Of a DNA stretch of 64,000 nt, positions 46,701-53,994 are shown piece by piece. Below the pieces are notes generated by a model. It searched no databases and was not told the DNA's origin. It saw nothing but the letters and a program-made list of their open reading frames with translations. The stretch comes from Sulfomarinibacter sp963741385 (lineage in GTDB: Bacteria > Acidobacteriota > Thermoanaerobaculia > Thermoanaerobaculales > Sulfomarinibacteraceae): contig CAVUHO010000003.1 of the NCBI GenBank assembly GCA_963741385.1, positions 124,001 to 188,000 of the forward strand, given 5' to 3'. Positions within the stretch are counted from its first letter, which is position 1. The number at the start of each line of letters is the position of its first letter. The translations under genes and the position numbers were made by a program.

Positions 46701-47017
46701 ATGGCAACCCACAGGTAGCCCAGGAATGCTGTCAGAAGCGCTGGGCGCAGCAGCGCCCGGTATTTCCTGCGGCCGAAGATCTCCACCAGGGCGGCGGTGA
46801 GGAACCCGCCGGCGGCGAGGGCGACGCCGCAGGCCACGTCGAAAGCGATCCAAATACCCCAGGGATTGTGATTGTCGAGATTGGTCACCGACCCCAACCC
46901 GAGGAACAGACGGGTGATGCCGAAGGAAAAGCCGATTCCCATGAGGATCAGCAGGGTGAGCGTGCCGAAGGTGAAAAACGGCTTGGTGACGCGATGGGGA
47001 CGGTCGTTGGCACTCAT
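43736..47017 (-). CDS. NrfD-type membrane subunit fused to a 14-heme cytochrome c (OTR-like)
   Basis: A 1093-residue fusion. Residues 1-400 are an NrfD/PsrC/HybB-like quinone-interacting membrane domain with about ten helices (GLGSVTNLDNHNPWGIWI near the start). A further helix at 421-443 leads to the periplasmic part. Fourteen CxxCH heme motifs begin at residues 518, 552, 567, 593, 610, 640, 695, 719, 760, 800, 827, 855, 1026 and 1037. The first five form a cytochrome-c3-like block. The rest match the octaheme tetrathionate reductase family (CATCHIGYGWVDEGFDF, CLVCHDTTGTY, CGSCHFQSGGAPNAKHGDL). The start overlaps the ferredoxin gene (ATGA). It should pass electrons between quinol and a sulfur or nitrogen oxyanion; the substrate and direction are unproven. 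Confidence 0.93.
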   Translation of the reverse strand: MSANDRPHRVTKPFFTFGTLTLLILMGIGFSFGITRLFLGLGSVTNLDNHNPWGIWIAFDVACGVALAAGGFLTAALVEIFGRRKYRALLRPALLTAFLGYLWVAIALLFDLGRYWNSWRPLFNWQGNSVLFEVAMCVTFYLVILSVEMSPSILEGLKDRIAEDSTGARFLHRLEKPVDALHSWVNIVLPIFVVAGVVLSCMHQSSLGTLMLISTTKMSALWDTSILPLLFLLSALMVGFPMVILESIYANISFGRKAEMELLTPLARIIPWFLAAYGVVKIGDLVVRHNQIDFLDNPGATIALVVEILIGVVAPFLLLLNKAVRRSMGWLFFAIALIIFGVILNRINVFLVGYNPPYSTTTYFPSIGEIAMTIAIVSSILFCYRLLVTFFPILPGYVPATSAQLASLREERARTVPSRWTWVIRASAVAVLLGFVLTYSLVHRSAIAASRETVAEVQRVTAAEPVHVEATRDAYPLRPDRYRRVYVLSNPMLNAASDDYEPVAFSHRIHDELNGGDCGVCHHRYSWDDDDRVGEDIVELHESIDVPIGGACSGCHEDMADNPPQSCARCHGMPNEEDAPARLGLKGAYHRQCIGCHERRMQPAPAPTECSSCHHPWTPDHSLLVELPERPSPQETTRACLACHSRVGDDLLVTAHWNWKGQSPTLVGYQHRTDISLQLMVNNYCIAIGSNPQACATCHIGYGWVDEGFDFTDPSNIDCLVCHDTTGTYRKDPLQAGMPLPEVDLVAVARKVGRPSRATCGSCHFQSGGAPNAKHGDLEPQLADPSADLDQHMGRRNMRCQDCHTTTHHRIAGMSMTAPAMEGRVSCEQCHGSTPHGVVGMLGQHLDDHVRSIACETCHIPAFARATPTLLHRDYSVAGEDRVEELDRYGMPTYDRRFGTLRWGMDQVPVYLWFDGSRRATLVGEKVNSSRGVLLNPPSGDKRNPAARIFPFKAHTAIQPVDAESRVLAIPKLSADYWADFSWERSIRDGMKAMGLEYSGRFEWVETTLYTGLHHGVGPAVTALGCTDCHSVEAANCVRCHRAAKGMDRPEHARKVYPGVERRLDFEALGYPDDPAMTGGRFFVSLGRGRPPG

Positions 47018-47970
47018 CGCTCGTTCCCCTCTGCTGCCCGCTCACCGGCCTCAGCGGCCTCCTCACCGTCGTCGGCTTCCGCGTGGCGATGGTTGAACCA
47101 CATGATCCCGGCAAGAGCGCCATACAACGCGACCGGGAGAATGCCATACTTGAAGATGCCGTGCTGGATGGCCTCCGTGCGCAATGCCGGTGCTCTCTCG
47201 GGCAGCGGCAGCAGGCCGATCTCTTCCACCGGCCGGCCAGTCAGGTAGAGCCAACCCGTTCCGCCCACCTCCTGCTCCCCATAGACCTTCTGCACATAGC
47301 GGTCCGGCCGCCCCTCCAGGCGCTGGTGGGCGATCGCCAGGAGATCGGCGCGTTTGCCGGCAACGAGGGTCTCGGTCGGACAGGCTGCTGCGCACGCCGG
47401 ATCAGCGCCGCCGCCGGCTGTCGTGCCCGTGCACAGCTCGCACTTTCGCACTCTGGGCGCCAGGGCCGTGTCGTACTCGTAGGCCAGCACCTCGAACGGG
47501 CAGGCCACCATACAGTAGCGGCAGCCGATGCACACGGTGGGGTCGTAGACCACGGCACCGTCAGGCGCCTTGGTCAACGCGCCGACGATGCAGGCCGACA
47601 CGCACGACGGGATGAGACAGTGCATGCACTGAACCTTGGCGAAGGTCACCGGCAGCTCGGTCTGGTCCGGCGACGGGCTCCCTCGGAACTGGTTGACGAC
47701 AGTGAAGGCGTTCTCGGAAGGCCGACGGAAGGTGTGCAACACCTCGCGATCCGAGAAGGAGCCGGAGGTGCGCGGCAGGAGGTTGCGCCGATTGCACGCC
47801 TCCTCACACTTCCGACACCCGATGCACAGCGTTGTGTCGACGAGGACACCGGCGTAGTCCGGGGAAACGGTGTGTCTCTCTGCGGCGCCCTCGGCGGGTG
47901 CCGGCGCCGTGCCGCTGACTACTGCCGCTGCGCCGAGGCCCACGAAAGCGCGGCGATCGAGTCGCTTCAT
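47014..47970 (-). CDS. Tat-exported four-cluster ferredoxin subunit (HybA/HmcB-like)
   Basis: A 318-residue electron-transfer subunit. The N-terminus has a twin-arginine signal (DRRAFVGLGAAAVVSG). Four [4Fe-4S] binding sets follow: CIGCRKCEEAC, CMHCLIPSCVSAC, CIGCRYCMVAC and CELC...CAAAC. A C-terminal helix (ILPVALYGALAGIMWF) anchors it, followed by an acidic tail. This is the layout of HybA, which couples an NrfD-like subunit to a periplasmic enzyme. It is translationally coupled to the NrfD-cytochrome fusion, so the two gene products form one respiratory complex. Confidence 0.94.
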   Translation of the reverse strand: MKRLDRRAFVGLGAAAVVSGTAPAPAEGAAERHTVSPDYAGVLVDTTLCIGCRKCEEACNRRNLLPRTSGSFSDREVLHTFRRPSENAFTVVNQFRGSPSPDQTELPVTFAKVQCMHCLIPSCVSACIVGALTKAPDGAVVYDPTVCIGCRYCMVACPFEVLAYEYDTALAPRVRKCELCTGTTAGGGADPACAAACPTETLVAGKRADLLAIAHQRLEGRPDRYVQKVYGEQEVGGTGWLYLTGRPVEEIGLLPLPERAPALRTEAIQHGIFKYGILPVALYGALAGIMWFNHRHAEADDGEEAAEAGERAAEGNER

Positions 47971-48030
47971 GGCATTTCCCTCCGAATCAATTGTAATATC
48001 TTTTGCTCACTTGTGAATCTGCTCACAAAA

Positions 48031-48075
48031 TAAAAGTGCCATAAAAGTGCCATAAAAGTGCCAGTAAAAGTGCCA
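48031..48075. repeat. Iterated AAAAGTGCC units at the left end of the RAYT element
   Basis: Four copies of AAAAGTGCC(A) spaced 11-12 bases apart precede and include the first bases of the left terminal repeat. The right end shows the same on a smaller scale: GGTACCTTTT occurs twice (49154-49173). Confidence 0.75.
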
Positions 48076-49162
48076 GGTACGGTGGTTATGATGTTATAAT
48101 GTCCTTACCTCAATTGGTGGAGATGGGGGATGGGGCGTCGACCGCGGATACTTTTGCCTGGTGGTATTTACCACGTGTACAACCGGACGTCCCGTGGCGA
48201 GGACGTTTTCCGTGAGGACGAAGAGGCCGATCGGCTCGAGGGCCTCATCTCTGCGACGAAGGCGCGAGACGACTTCCAGATCCTCGCCTGGTGCATCATG
48301 TCGAATCACTACCACCTCGCGGTGCGGATGGGAGAGGTCCCATTGTCACGATCGATGCGAACGATCCACCATAGGTTCGCACAGAGCTTCAACGGTCGGC
48401 ACCGCGTCTTCGGTCCGTTCTGGCAGGGCCGTTTCCGGTCGAAGTTCGTGGGCGACGACGAGTATGTGAGACGGCTCATCGCATACATCCATCTCAATCC
48501 GGTGACCGCCGGAATCGTGAGAGATGCGGCGCAGTATCGGTGGTGTGGGCACCGCGAGGTGGTCGGTAGGGCGGCGGGACGTCGTCTGGTCGATGTCAAC
48601 GAGACGCTGATGTCGTATCACCCGAAGCGAAGGGATGCGCTGGCGGGGTACCGCGAGGCGATGTCATCGACGCTGGCTGAGGAATGGCGGTCGGAAGGCC
48701 CGGGGCACCTTCCCTGGTGGAAGGTCGGTCGCCCGAAGGGTGGCGATGACGAGCGGGAGATCGAGGTCGACGAGGCGAAGCCTCGGATCCAGATGAACGG
48801 GCGGAGCAACGTCGAGATGAGGCCGAGAATGGAGATCGCCAGGTTCATCGAATTGGGTGCGGACGCCTGTGGCGTTATGGCAGCCGACTTGAGGAGCAAC
48901 AGGCGGGGATCGCCGGTGGTGGAGGCGCGAGAGATCCTGGCCTGGCTTGGGACAATACTGTACGGGTTCAAGGTCAAAGAGATCGCGGCAGGATTCGACA
49001 AGTACGGAGAGACGGCGAGTCGATTGGTGAGCAGAGCGGCGCGGCGTAGGATGGACGATGTGGGCTTCGCGGACCGGATCCAAAGCGTCGATTCCGCGAT
49101 CACGAAGGGGGCGACTGGGGTCGAGAAAAAATAACATCATAACCACCGTACCTGGTACCTTT
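48066..49162. mobile_element. REP-associated transposase element with 32-bp terminal inverted repeats
   Basis: The arms 48066-48097 and 49131-49162 match at 30 of 32 positions as inverted repeats and contain TGCCAGGTAC-type ends like the family B elements. The transposase gene fills the interior, and its stop codon lies within the right arm. Confidence 0.85.
48130..49134 (+). CDS. REP-associated tyrosine transposase (Y1_Tnp/RAYT)
   Basis: A 334-residue HUH-type single-strand transposase. The Y1_Tnp domain (about 5-130) has LPGGIYHVYNRT, the HUH motif HYH (60-62 in NHYHLAV) and the presumed catalytic Tyr119 in AYIHLNPV. The C-terminal 100 residues carry a DnaA-like or HTH region (FIELGADACGVMAADLRSNRRG, EIAAGFDKYGETASRLVSRA), as in several RAYT proteins. 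Such enzymes move REP palindromes. The shared TGCCAGG ends make it the likely source of mobility for families A and B in this window. Confidence 0.93.
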   Translation: MGRRPRILLPGGIYHVYNRTSRGEDVFREDEEADRLEGLISATKARDDFQILAWCIMSNHYHLAVRMGEVPLSRSMRTIHHRFAQSFNGRHRVFGPFWQGRFRSKFVGDDEYVRRLIAYIHLNPVTAGIVRDAAQYRWCGHREVVGRAAGRRLVDVNETLMSYHPKRRDALAGYREAMSSTLAEEWRSEGPGHLPWWKVGRPKGGDDEREIEVDEAKPRIQMNGRSNVEMRPRMEIARFIELGADACGVMAADLRSNRRGSPVVEAREILAWLGTILYGFKVKEIAAGFDKYGETASRLVSRAARRRMDDVGFADRIQSVDSAITKGATGVEKK

Positions 49163-50401
49163 TTGGTACCTTTTCGCGAGCCCTTCGTGGCCCATGAACG
49201 TGTGCCACTGTCGTTCACCATCGGAGTTCAGCTTGACGGCAAAACCGTTATCCCCTCCACCGTGTGAATGAACGGGCGTTCTCCACGAGGCATCGCTGGC
49301 ACCACTACTACCGGCATCCTCGATGAAATTCAGGATGTTGCGGCCGAGAACACCATCGACGACCTCCTGCGGGTACCCACGCTCGGTGAGACGCCGGCCG
49401 ATCCTCGAGAAAGCATCCTCGCGGTTGAGGCTGGCCGGCACGTACCTCCCTCCAGCCTGAAGATCGGAGCCGATGCCAACGTGATCGGGACCGAGATGCC
49501 CGATCAACTCGGCGATCTGGTCGACCATCAACTCCAGTGCATCCGCTTCCGGATCACCTGCCAGCAGATCTGAGGCGTTGAACGACACCCAGACTGATCC
49601 GCCGGTCTCCCCGAGCTTCGCCACGACGTCGTCAGGCAGGTTGAATGCCGTAGGGCTCACCTCAGCGGTGAGGCTGTGGGTCGCGACCACCGGCGCTCTC
49701 GATTGTTTGATGATTACCAGTTTCTGCGGATGACTCAGGTGGGTGATGTCGATCGAGACGCCGGTTTCATTCATGGCCTCCACGATCCGTTTCCCGAATG
49801 GCGTCAATTCGTTCGATCGATCGCCGACACCGAAGAGCCCGTCGGGGTCCTTCTCCACGAGACCGATGATTCGCACCCCGAGATTTCGAAACCGCTCCAC
49901 CCTCCCTGGATCTCCATCGAAAATCCTGTCAAACCACTCGATGGAGAACAGGAGGCGAAGGTCGTTCTCTGGAGCGCTGCCCGGCTTCTCGTGCGGACCG
50001 ACGATCGAAAAACCCGCGTCCGTCGCCGCAGCCCGCCGAAGCTCCGTCATTTCGCTGACAATGCGGGACTCCACATCCGATGTTTTCGATCGGTCGAGGG
50101 GCAGTGGAACCACCACCGTATCGATGCCGCGAGATCGCACTGCCGCGAGCCGTGAGAGGTCCAGCCGGCCGCCCCTAATACCAATGACGTCGTGGTTGTG
50201 GCCGTCGACCACCGGGCTCGGCTCGCCCGCGATCGCAGGCGGGCACAACGAAAAGACGATCAACGCGGCTGCGTATCGGTATCGGTGCCAGGAGAAACTT
50301 TCTGAACTTTGTTTGCGTCGCCACCCCGAGACCCGCGCAACTCTCTCGACAATTTTCTTCCTGGCGATCAAGAAAGTTAACAACGTTTCTCCTGGCATCA
50401 C
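49100..50401 (-). CDS. M19-type dipeptidase altered at both ends by mobile DNA
   Basis: The core (about 49310-50275) is a renal-dipeptidase-like M19 enzyme: DGHNHDVIG, SIEWFDRI, GVSIDITHLSHP, APVVATHSLTAEV and HVGIGSDLQAGG. The coding start lies within MITE A copy 3, so the first 40 or so residues (RKKIVERVARV, for example) are repeat-derived and run into a signal-like AAALIVFSLCPPAIAGE. At the 3' end the frame continues through a beta-propeller-repeat-like stretch (GFAVKLNSDGERQWHTFMG) and terminates inside the RAYT element, whose right end encodes the last 20 or so residues. No natural start codon survives between the MITE and the signal region, so expression is uncertain. Confidence 0.7.
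   Translation of the reverse strand: MMPGETLLTFLIARKKIVERVARVSGWRRKQSSESFSWHRYRYAAALIVFSLCPPAIAGEPSPVVDGHNHDVIGIRGGRLDLSRLAAVRSRGIDTVVVPLPLDRSKTSDVESRIVSEMTELRRAAATDAGFSIVGPHEKPGSAPENDLRLLFSIEWFDRIFDGDPGRVERFRNLGVRIIGLVEKDPDGLFGVGDRSNELTPFGKRIVEAMNETGVSIDITHLSHPQKLVIIKQSRAPVVATHSLTAEVSPTAFNLPDDVVAKLGETGGSVWVSFNASDLLAGDPEADALELMVDQIAELIGHLGPDHVGIGSDLQAGGRYVPASLNREDAFSRIGRRLTERGYPQEVVDGVLGRNILNFIEDAGSSGASDASWRTPVHSHGGGDNGFAVKLNSDGERQWHTFMGHEGLAKRYQKGTRYGGYDVIFSRPQSPPS
50286..50397. mobile_element. MITE family A, copy 3 (inverted)
   Basis: A 112-bp copy in the opposite orientation to copies 1 and 2; ATCGG at 50281-50285 is the complement of the conserved CCGAT flank. It separates the dipeptidase reading frame from any original promoter and start. 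Confidence 0.85.
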
Positions 50402-50407
50402 TAAGTC

Positions 50408-50695
50408 TTAAGTTTTGAATCGCCACACTTCAGCGGGAGGAATCTGCCCCTCTGTGTTGCACTTGGGACAGAGGACTCGCACCCCGCTGCCGGTCATCAC
50501 TCCGAACACGCCCGGCGGGTCGAGTGAATCTTCCCTTGGAGATGACCACTCGGCGTGACATTTGGTGCACCGAAAACTGATCTGCTTGGGTGCGCCTTGC
50601 ATCGGCTTTGACGGGTTTCGGTTTCTTCGGAGCGTCGGGTCTTTAATCTCGCTCCATTCTTCGACAGCGAGTATCAGAATAGGTGATTCGCTCAT
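50408..50695 (-). CDS. Small zinc-ribbon-like protein
   Basis: A 95-residue protein with the start taken at ATG 50695, whose ribosome site is weak. Two cysteine pairs (FRCTKCHAEW and VLCPKCNTEG) about 40 residues apart form a zinc ribbon. The N-terminal part reads ESPILILAVEEWSEIKDPTLRR. It is isolated next to MITE A copy 3. Function unknown. Confidence 0.6.
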   Translation of the reverse strand: MSESPILILAVEEWSEIKDPTLRRNRNPSKPMQGAPKQISFRCTKCHAEWSSPREDSLDPPGVFGVMTGSGVRVLCPKCNTEGQIPPAEVWRFKT

Positions 50696-50808
50696 GTATC
50701 GAACATACCTCAGATAGCGGCTTGAGGAAAACGTTTCGATCGAGCAGATTTGGCAACGAAGGGCGACCCGAGTGTATCCAGCCGACAGCGATTTTTTTCG
50801 TAAGATGT

Positions 50809-50830
50809 TGGTGCGAAAGGGGGGGCTCGA
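50809..50830. repeat. Partial duplicate of the tRNA-Leu 3' end
   Basis: These 22 bases match the complement-strand 3' end of the tRNA-Leu gene (50987-51008), including the CCA, at 21 of 22 positions and in the same orientation. The surrounding stretch 50696-50986 shows no gene. The duplicate looks like an old attachment-site scar or the remnant of a second tRNA. Confidence 0.65.
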
Positions 50831-50985
50831 TCGTGCCGAGAGGCAGCGGTTTGTGGTCGTTGCCGAGGTGGAAGGTTGGGGTGGTGGTCGGCCTACGACC
50901 ATCCGGCGGCTCCGGCGTGAGGCCGTGCCCCGGGGCATGGCCAACCCCCCGGGGGAGTTGGTGAGCACTCGAGCGGTGAGGAGAA

Positions 50986-51073
<88 letters not shown>

Positions 51074-51224
51074 ACACAGGCGGGAGATGCATGGTAGATC
51101 AGGGGAGGAAGACCGTCAAGGCGGTTAGCGGTGCAATTCGACCGGAAATCGGTTCGGACCGCGTCGGCTCGGCTAAGATCCTCGCAGGTGGAGAATCACG
51201 GCGACATCTGAAAGGGGGCACGAA

Positions 51225-51476
51225 ATGCGGTTGAACACGAGGGCGTTTGCTCTGACCTGCGGGATCCTGTGGGGGGTGTCGGTTCTGCTGGCCACGGTGT
51301 GGATCATCGTATTTGGTTTCGACGGAACCGTGATGGTCAACCTCGATCACTTCTACTTCGGCTACAACATCAGCTATCTGGGGGCCGTCATCGGCGGCAT
51401 CTGGGGTTTCGTGGACGGCGCGATCGGCGGCGCGATTTTCGCGTGGCTCTACAACAAGCTGGCCGGCGCCAAGTAG
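51225..51476 (+). CDS. Small holin-like membrane protein
   Basis: An 83-residue protein with two hydrophobic helices (LTCGILWGVSVLLATVWIIVF and LGAVIGGIWGFVDGAIGGAI region), glycine-rich packing motifs and a short positively charged end (NKLAGAK). It matches a widespread group often named bacteriophage holin family in annotations, although members are chromosomal and of unknown function. A GAAAGGGG element precedes the ATG. The gene is monocistronic. Confidence 0.8.
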   Translation: MRLNTRAFALTCGILWGVSVLLATVWIIVFGFDGTVMVNLDHFYFGYNISYLGAVIGGIWGFVDGAIGGAIFAWLYNKLAGAK

Positions 51477-51483
51477 CGCCGGC

Positions 51484-51652
51484 GATTTCGGATTTCGGAT
51501 TTCGGATTTCGGATTTGCGCCCGCCCACCCGGCAGCCGGGACGGCTGCCCCACAATTCCCCCGGCAGAACAAATTGGTTTGTGGGGCACGCGTCTCGCGT
51601 GCCGGGCGGGCGGTCGGGAATTCAAAATTCAGAATTCAAAATTGAGAATTGA
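51484..51652. repeat. Composite intergenic repeat upstream of RNase R
   Basis: A tract of GATTTCGG-type 9-base units (51484-51516) is followed by two GC-rich palindromes (GGCAGCC/GGCTGCC near 51532 and GGCACGCG/CGCGTGCC near 51586) and an AT-rich GAATTCAAAATTC tract (51618-51651). The same building blocks recur at 57871, 59032, 61663 and 63005. Confidence 0.8.
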
Positions 51653-51676
51653 CTCTGGTGTGCTTCAATAGCGGCC

Positions 51677-53917
51677 ATGACAGTGAAAAGCAAAGACAAT
51701 GAAATCGATGCGGCCGCGGTTCTGGCCGCGATCCACGAACGCGGGCAGAAGGGCCTGACCATCCAGCAACTGGTCAACCAGGTGGCCGCCGAACAGGATG
51801 CGGACCGATCCGAGACGCGGCACCTGCTGCGTCCGGTCCTCAAGAAACTGCAGCGCGACGGGCTGGTGGTCCTGGGCCGCGGCAAGCGCTACTTCGTGCC
51901 GGAGGCGTCGGACCTGGTGAGCGGCAAGCTGCGGCGGGTGCCGGGCGGCCACGTGGAACTGGTGGCGCCTGGCCTCGAGGGTCCGCCGGTGCGGGTCCCG
52001 CCGCGTGGACTCCGCGGGGCGCTCGATGGCGACACGGTCCTGGTGCGGTTGGAGAAACCGCGCAAGAAGGCGCGTGTCGACGGCGTCCGCGAGGGCGTCG
52101 TAGTGAAGGTGATCGAACGCAGCCGCAGCGAGGTGGTCGGCCGCTGGATGGTGGGCGGCGGACGTCCGCACGTGCGGCCGCTCGACCGACGGTTGCGGTT
52201 CAAGGTGGAGCCTACCGGTTCGCGGGTCGAGGGGCAGCCGGACGAGGGCGAGATGGTGGTGATCTCGCTCGACACGGTCGATTCGCATGGCGAAACCGCC
52301 CGCGGCGAGCTGCTGGAGAGGCTCGGTCAGGTTGAGGACCCCGGCGTGGTGGAGCGGGTGGTGCTGCGGCTGCACGGCATCGAGACGGAGTTCCCGGCCG
52401 CCGCGCTGCAGGAGGCGGAGCTGCTACCCGGAGAGATTTCGGCGGAAGACGTCGCCGGTCGCGAGGACCGCCGCGGCGAGAAGGTGATCACGATCGACGG
52501 CAGCACCGCGCGGGACTTCGACGACGCGGTCAGCGCCCGGCGCGGCCAGAACGGTGCAATCGAGGTCGAGGTCCACATCGCCGACGTCAGTCACTTCGTC
52601 CTCCCCGGCACGGCGCTCGACGACTCGGCCCGTGAGAGGGGCACCTCGGTCTACCTGCCCGGGGTGTGCGTGCCGATGCTGCCGGAACGGCTGTCCAACG
52701 ACCTGTGCTCGCTGCGCGAGGACGTGGACCGCCTGACCTTCAGCGTGCGCTACACCATCGACCGTAAGGGCAAGATCACATCGACAAAGACCTATGACTC
52801 GGTGATCAGGTCGCGCCGACGGTGCACCTATGACGAGGTGGCCGAGTGGTTGGATCTGCCGCGGGCCCGGTGGCCGCGCGAGACCGCCGGTTTTGCGGAC
52901 TCGCTGGAGCTCCTGGCCGAGGCCGCAAAGCGGTTGGGCACGGCGCGTCGCGAGCGCGGCAGCCTCGACTTCGACCTCGCCGAGCCGGAGCTGATCCTCG
53001 ACCCCGAGGGCCGGGTGGTGGCCATCCAGCCGGCGGCCCGCAACCGCGCCCACCGGCTGATCGAGGAATTGATGGTGGCCGCCAACAGCTGCGTGGCGGG
53101 AATCCTGATGAAGGCCGACCAGCCCGGGCTCTACCGGGTGCACGACCAGCCGGAGGCGTCGCGCGTCGAGGAGCTCAAACAGGTGATGTCGGATCTCGGT
53201 CTGCAGCTCAAGGGCGAGTCGCGGTCGCTGAAGCCGGCGGCCCTGCAAGAACTGCTCGAGGCCGCCGACGGCCGTCCCGAGGAGCGGCTGGTGGACATGC
53301 TGGTGCTGCGGACGCTGGCCCGGGCTATCTACAGCCCGGAGCCGCGGGGCCACTACGCGTTGACCACCGACGAGTACCTCCACTTCACCTCGCCGATCCG
53401 GCGCTACCCCGACCTGGTGGTGCACCGGATGCTCCGACAGCTCAACGACGAAGGACCGCTGCGGGAGGGTGAGAAGCGGGCCGCCGTGGAGGCCGAGCTG
53501 AAGGAGCTGGGCGAGTCGTGCTCGGCGGCCGAACGGCGGGCCGAGGCGGCAGAGCGGTCGGCGGTGGAGTGGAAGACGGTGCTCTTCCTGCGCGAGCGGG
53601 AGGGCGAGGAGTTTGCGGGCCACATCTCGGGGGTGACCGACTTCGGGCTCTTTGTCCGTCTCGACGAGATCTCGGTGGATGGGATGGTGCACATTTCCGA
53701 GCTCGGCGACGACTACTACGTGTATGACGACCGCCGCCACCGGTTGGTGGGGGAGCGCACAGGGCGGGTGTGGCGGTTGGGCGATGCCATCGAGGTCAAG
53801 CTCGTCCGGGTGGACCTCGACGCCATGCAGTTGCAGTTTCTGCCGGTGGGTGTCGAACCCGATGCCCGCGCCGCGCGCAAAACGGGCCGCCCGCGGAAGA
53901 AGACTTCGAAACGTTAG
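51677..53917 (+). CDS. rnr: Ribonuclease R
   Basis: A 746-residue 3'-5' exoribonuclease. An N-terminal helix-turn-helix (GLTIQQLVNQVAAE) and cold-shock domains precede the RNB catalytic domain with the metal-binding set DGSTARDFDDAVSA and the conserved TSPIRRYPDLVVHR. A C-terminal S1 domain (FAGHISGVTDFGLFVRLDEISVDGMVHISEL region) is followed by a basic tail (KTGRPRKKTSKR). The length and order match RNase R rather than RNase II. It degrades structured RNA. No smpB is adjacent. Confidence 0.96.
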   Translation: MTVKSKDNEIDAAAVLAAIHERGQKGLTIQQLVNQVAAEQDADRSETRHLLRPVLKKLQRDGLVVLGRGKRYFVPEASDLVSGKLRRVPGGHVELVAPGLEGPPVRVPPRGLRGALDGDTVLVRLEKPRKKARVDGVREGVVVKVIERSRSEVVGRWMVGGGRPHVRPLDRRLRFKVEPTGSRVEGQPDEGEMVVISLDTVDSHGETARGELLERLGQVEDPGVVERVVLRLHGIETEFPAAALQEAELLPGEISAEDVAGREDRRGEKVITIDGSTARDFDDAVSARRGQNGAIEVEVHIADVSHFVLPGTALDDSARERGTSVYLPGVCVPMLPERLSNDLCSLREDVDRLTFSVRYTIDRKGKITSTKTYDSVIRSRRRCTYDEVAEWLDLPRARWPRETAGFADSLELLAEAAKRLGTARRERGSLDFDLAEPELILDPEGRVVAIQPAARNRAHRLIEELMVAANSCVAGILMKADQPGLYRVHDQPEASRVEELKQVMSDLGLQLKGESRSLKPAALQELLEAADGRPEERLVDMLVLRTLARAIYSPEPRGHYALTTDEYLHFTSPIRRYPDLVVHRMLRQLNDEGPLREGEKRAAVEAELKELGESCSAAERRAEAAERSAVEWKTVLFLREREGEEFAGHISGVTDFGLFVRLDEISVDGMVHISELGDDYYVYDDRRHRLVGERTGRVWRLGDAIEVKLVRVDLDAMQLQFLPVGVEPDARAARKTGRPRKKTSKR

Positions 53918-53939
53918 CAATTCGCGGCAGCGAATTGCC

Positions 53940-53984
53940 TTGACAAACGTTCCGGTGCGACATAGTTTACAAAACGAACGTTCG
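53940..53984 (+). promoter_or_regulatory. Promoter and palindromic operator of the TetR/TonB operon
   Basis: TTGACA (53940-53945) and TAGTTT (53963-53968) are spaced 17 bases apart and form a plausible sigma-70 promoter. Just downstream, CGAACGTTCG (53975-53984) is a perfect 10-bp palindrome within an AAAAC...GTTTT frame, ten bases before the TetR start. The layout predicts autorepression. Confidence 0.75.
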
Positions 53985-53994
53985 GTTTTTATAA

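Noticed and set aside
51225..51476. True phage holin
   Set aside because: The small membrane protein stands alone next to housekeeping genes with no endolysin or phage context; the name is only an annotation habit for this family.
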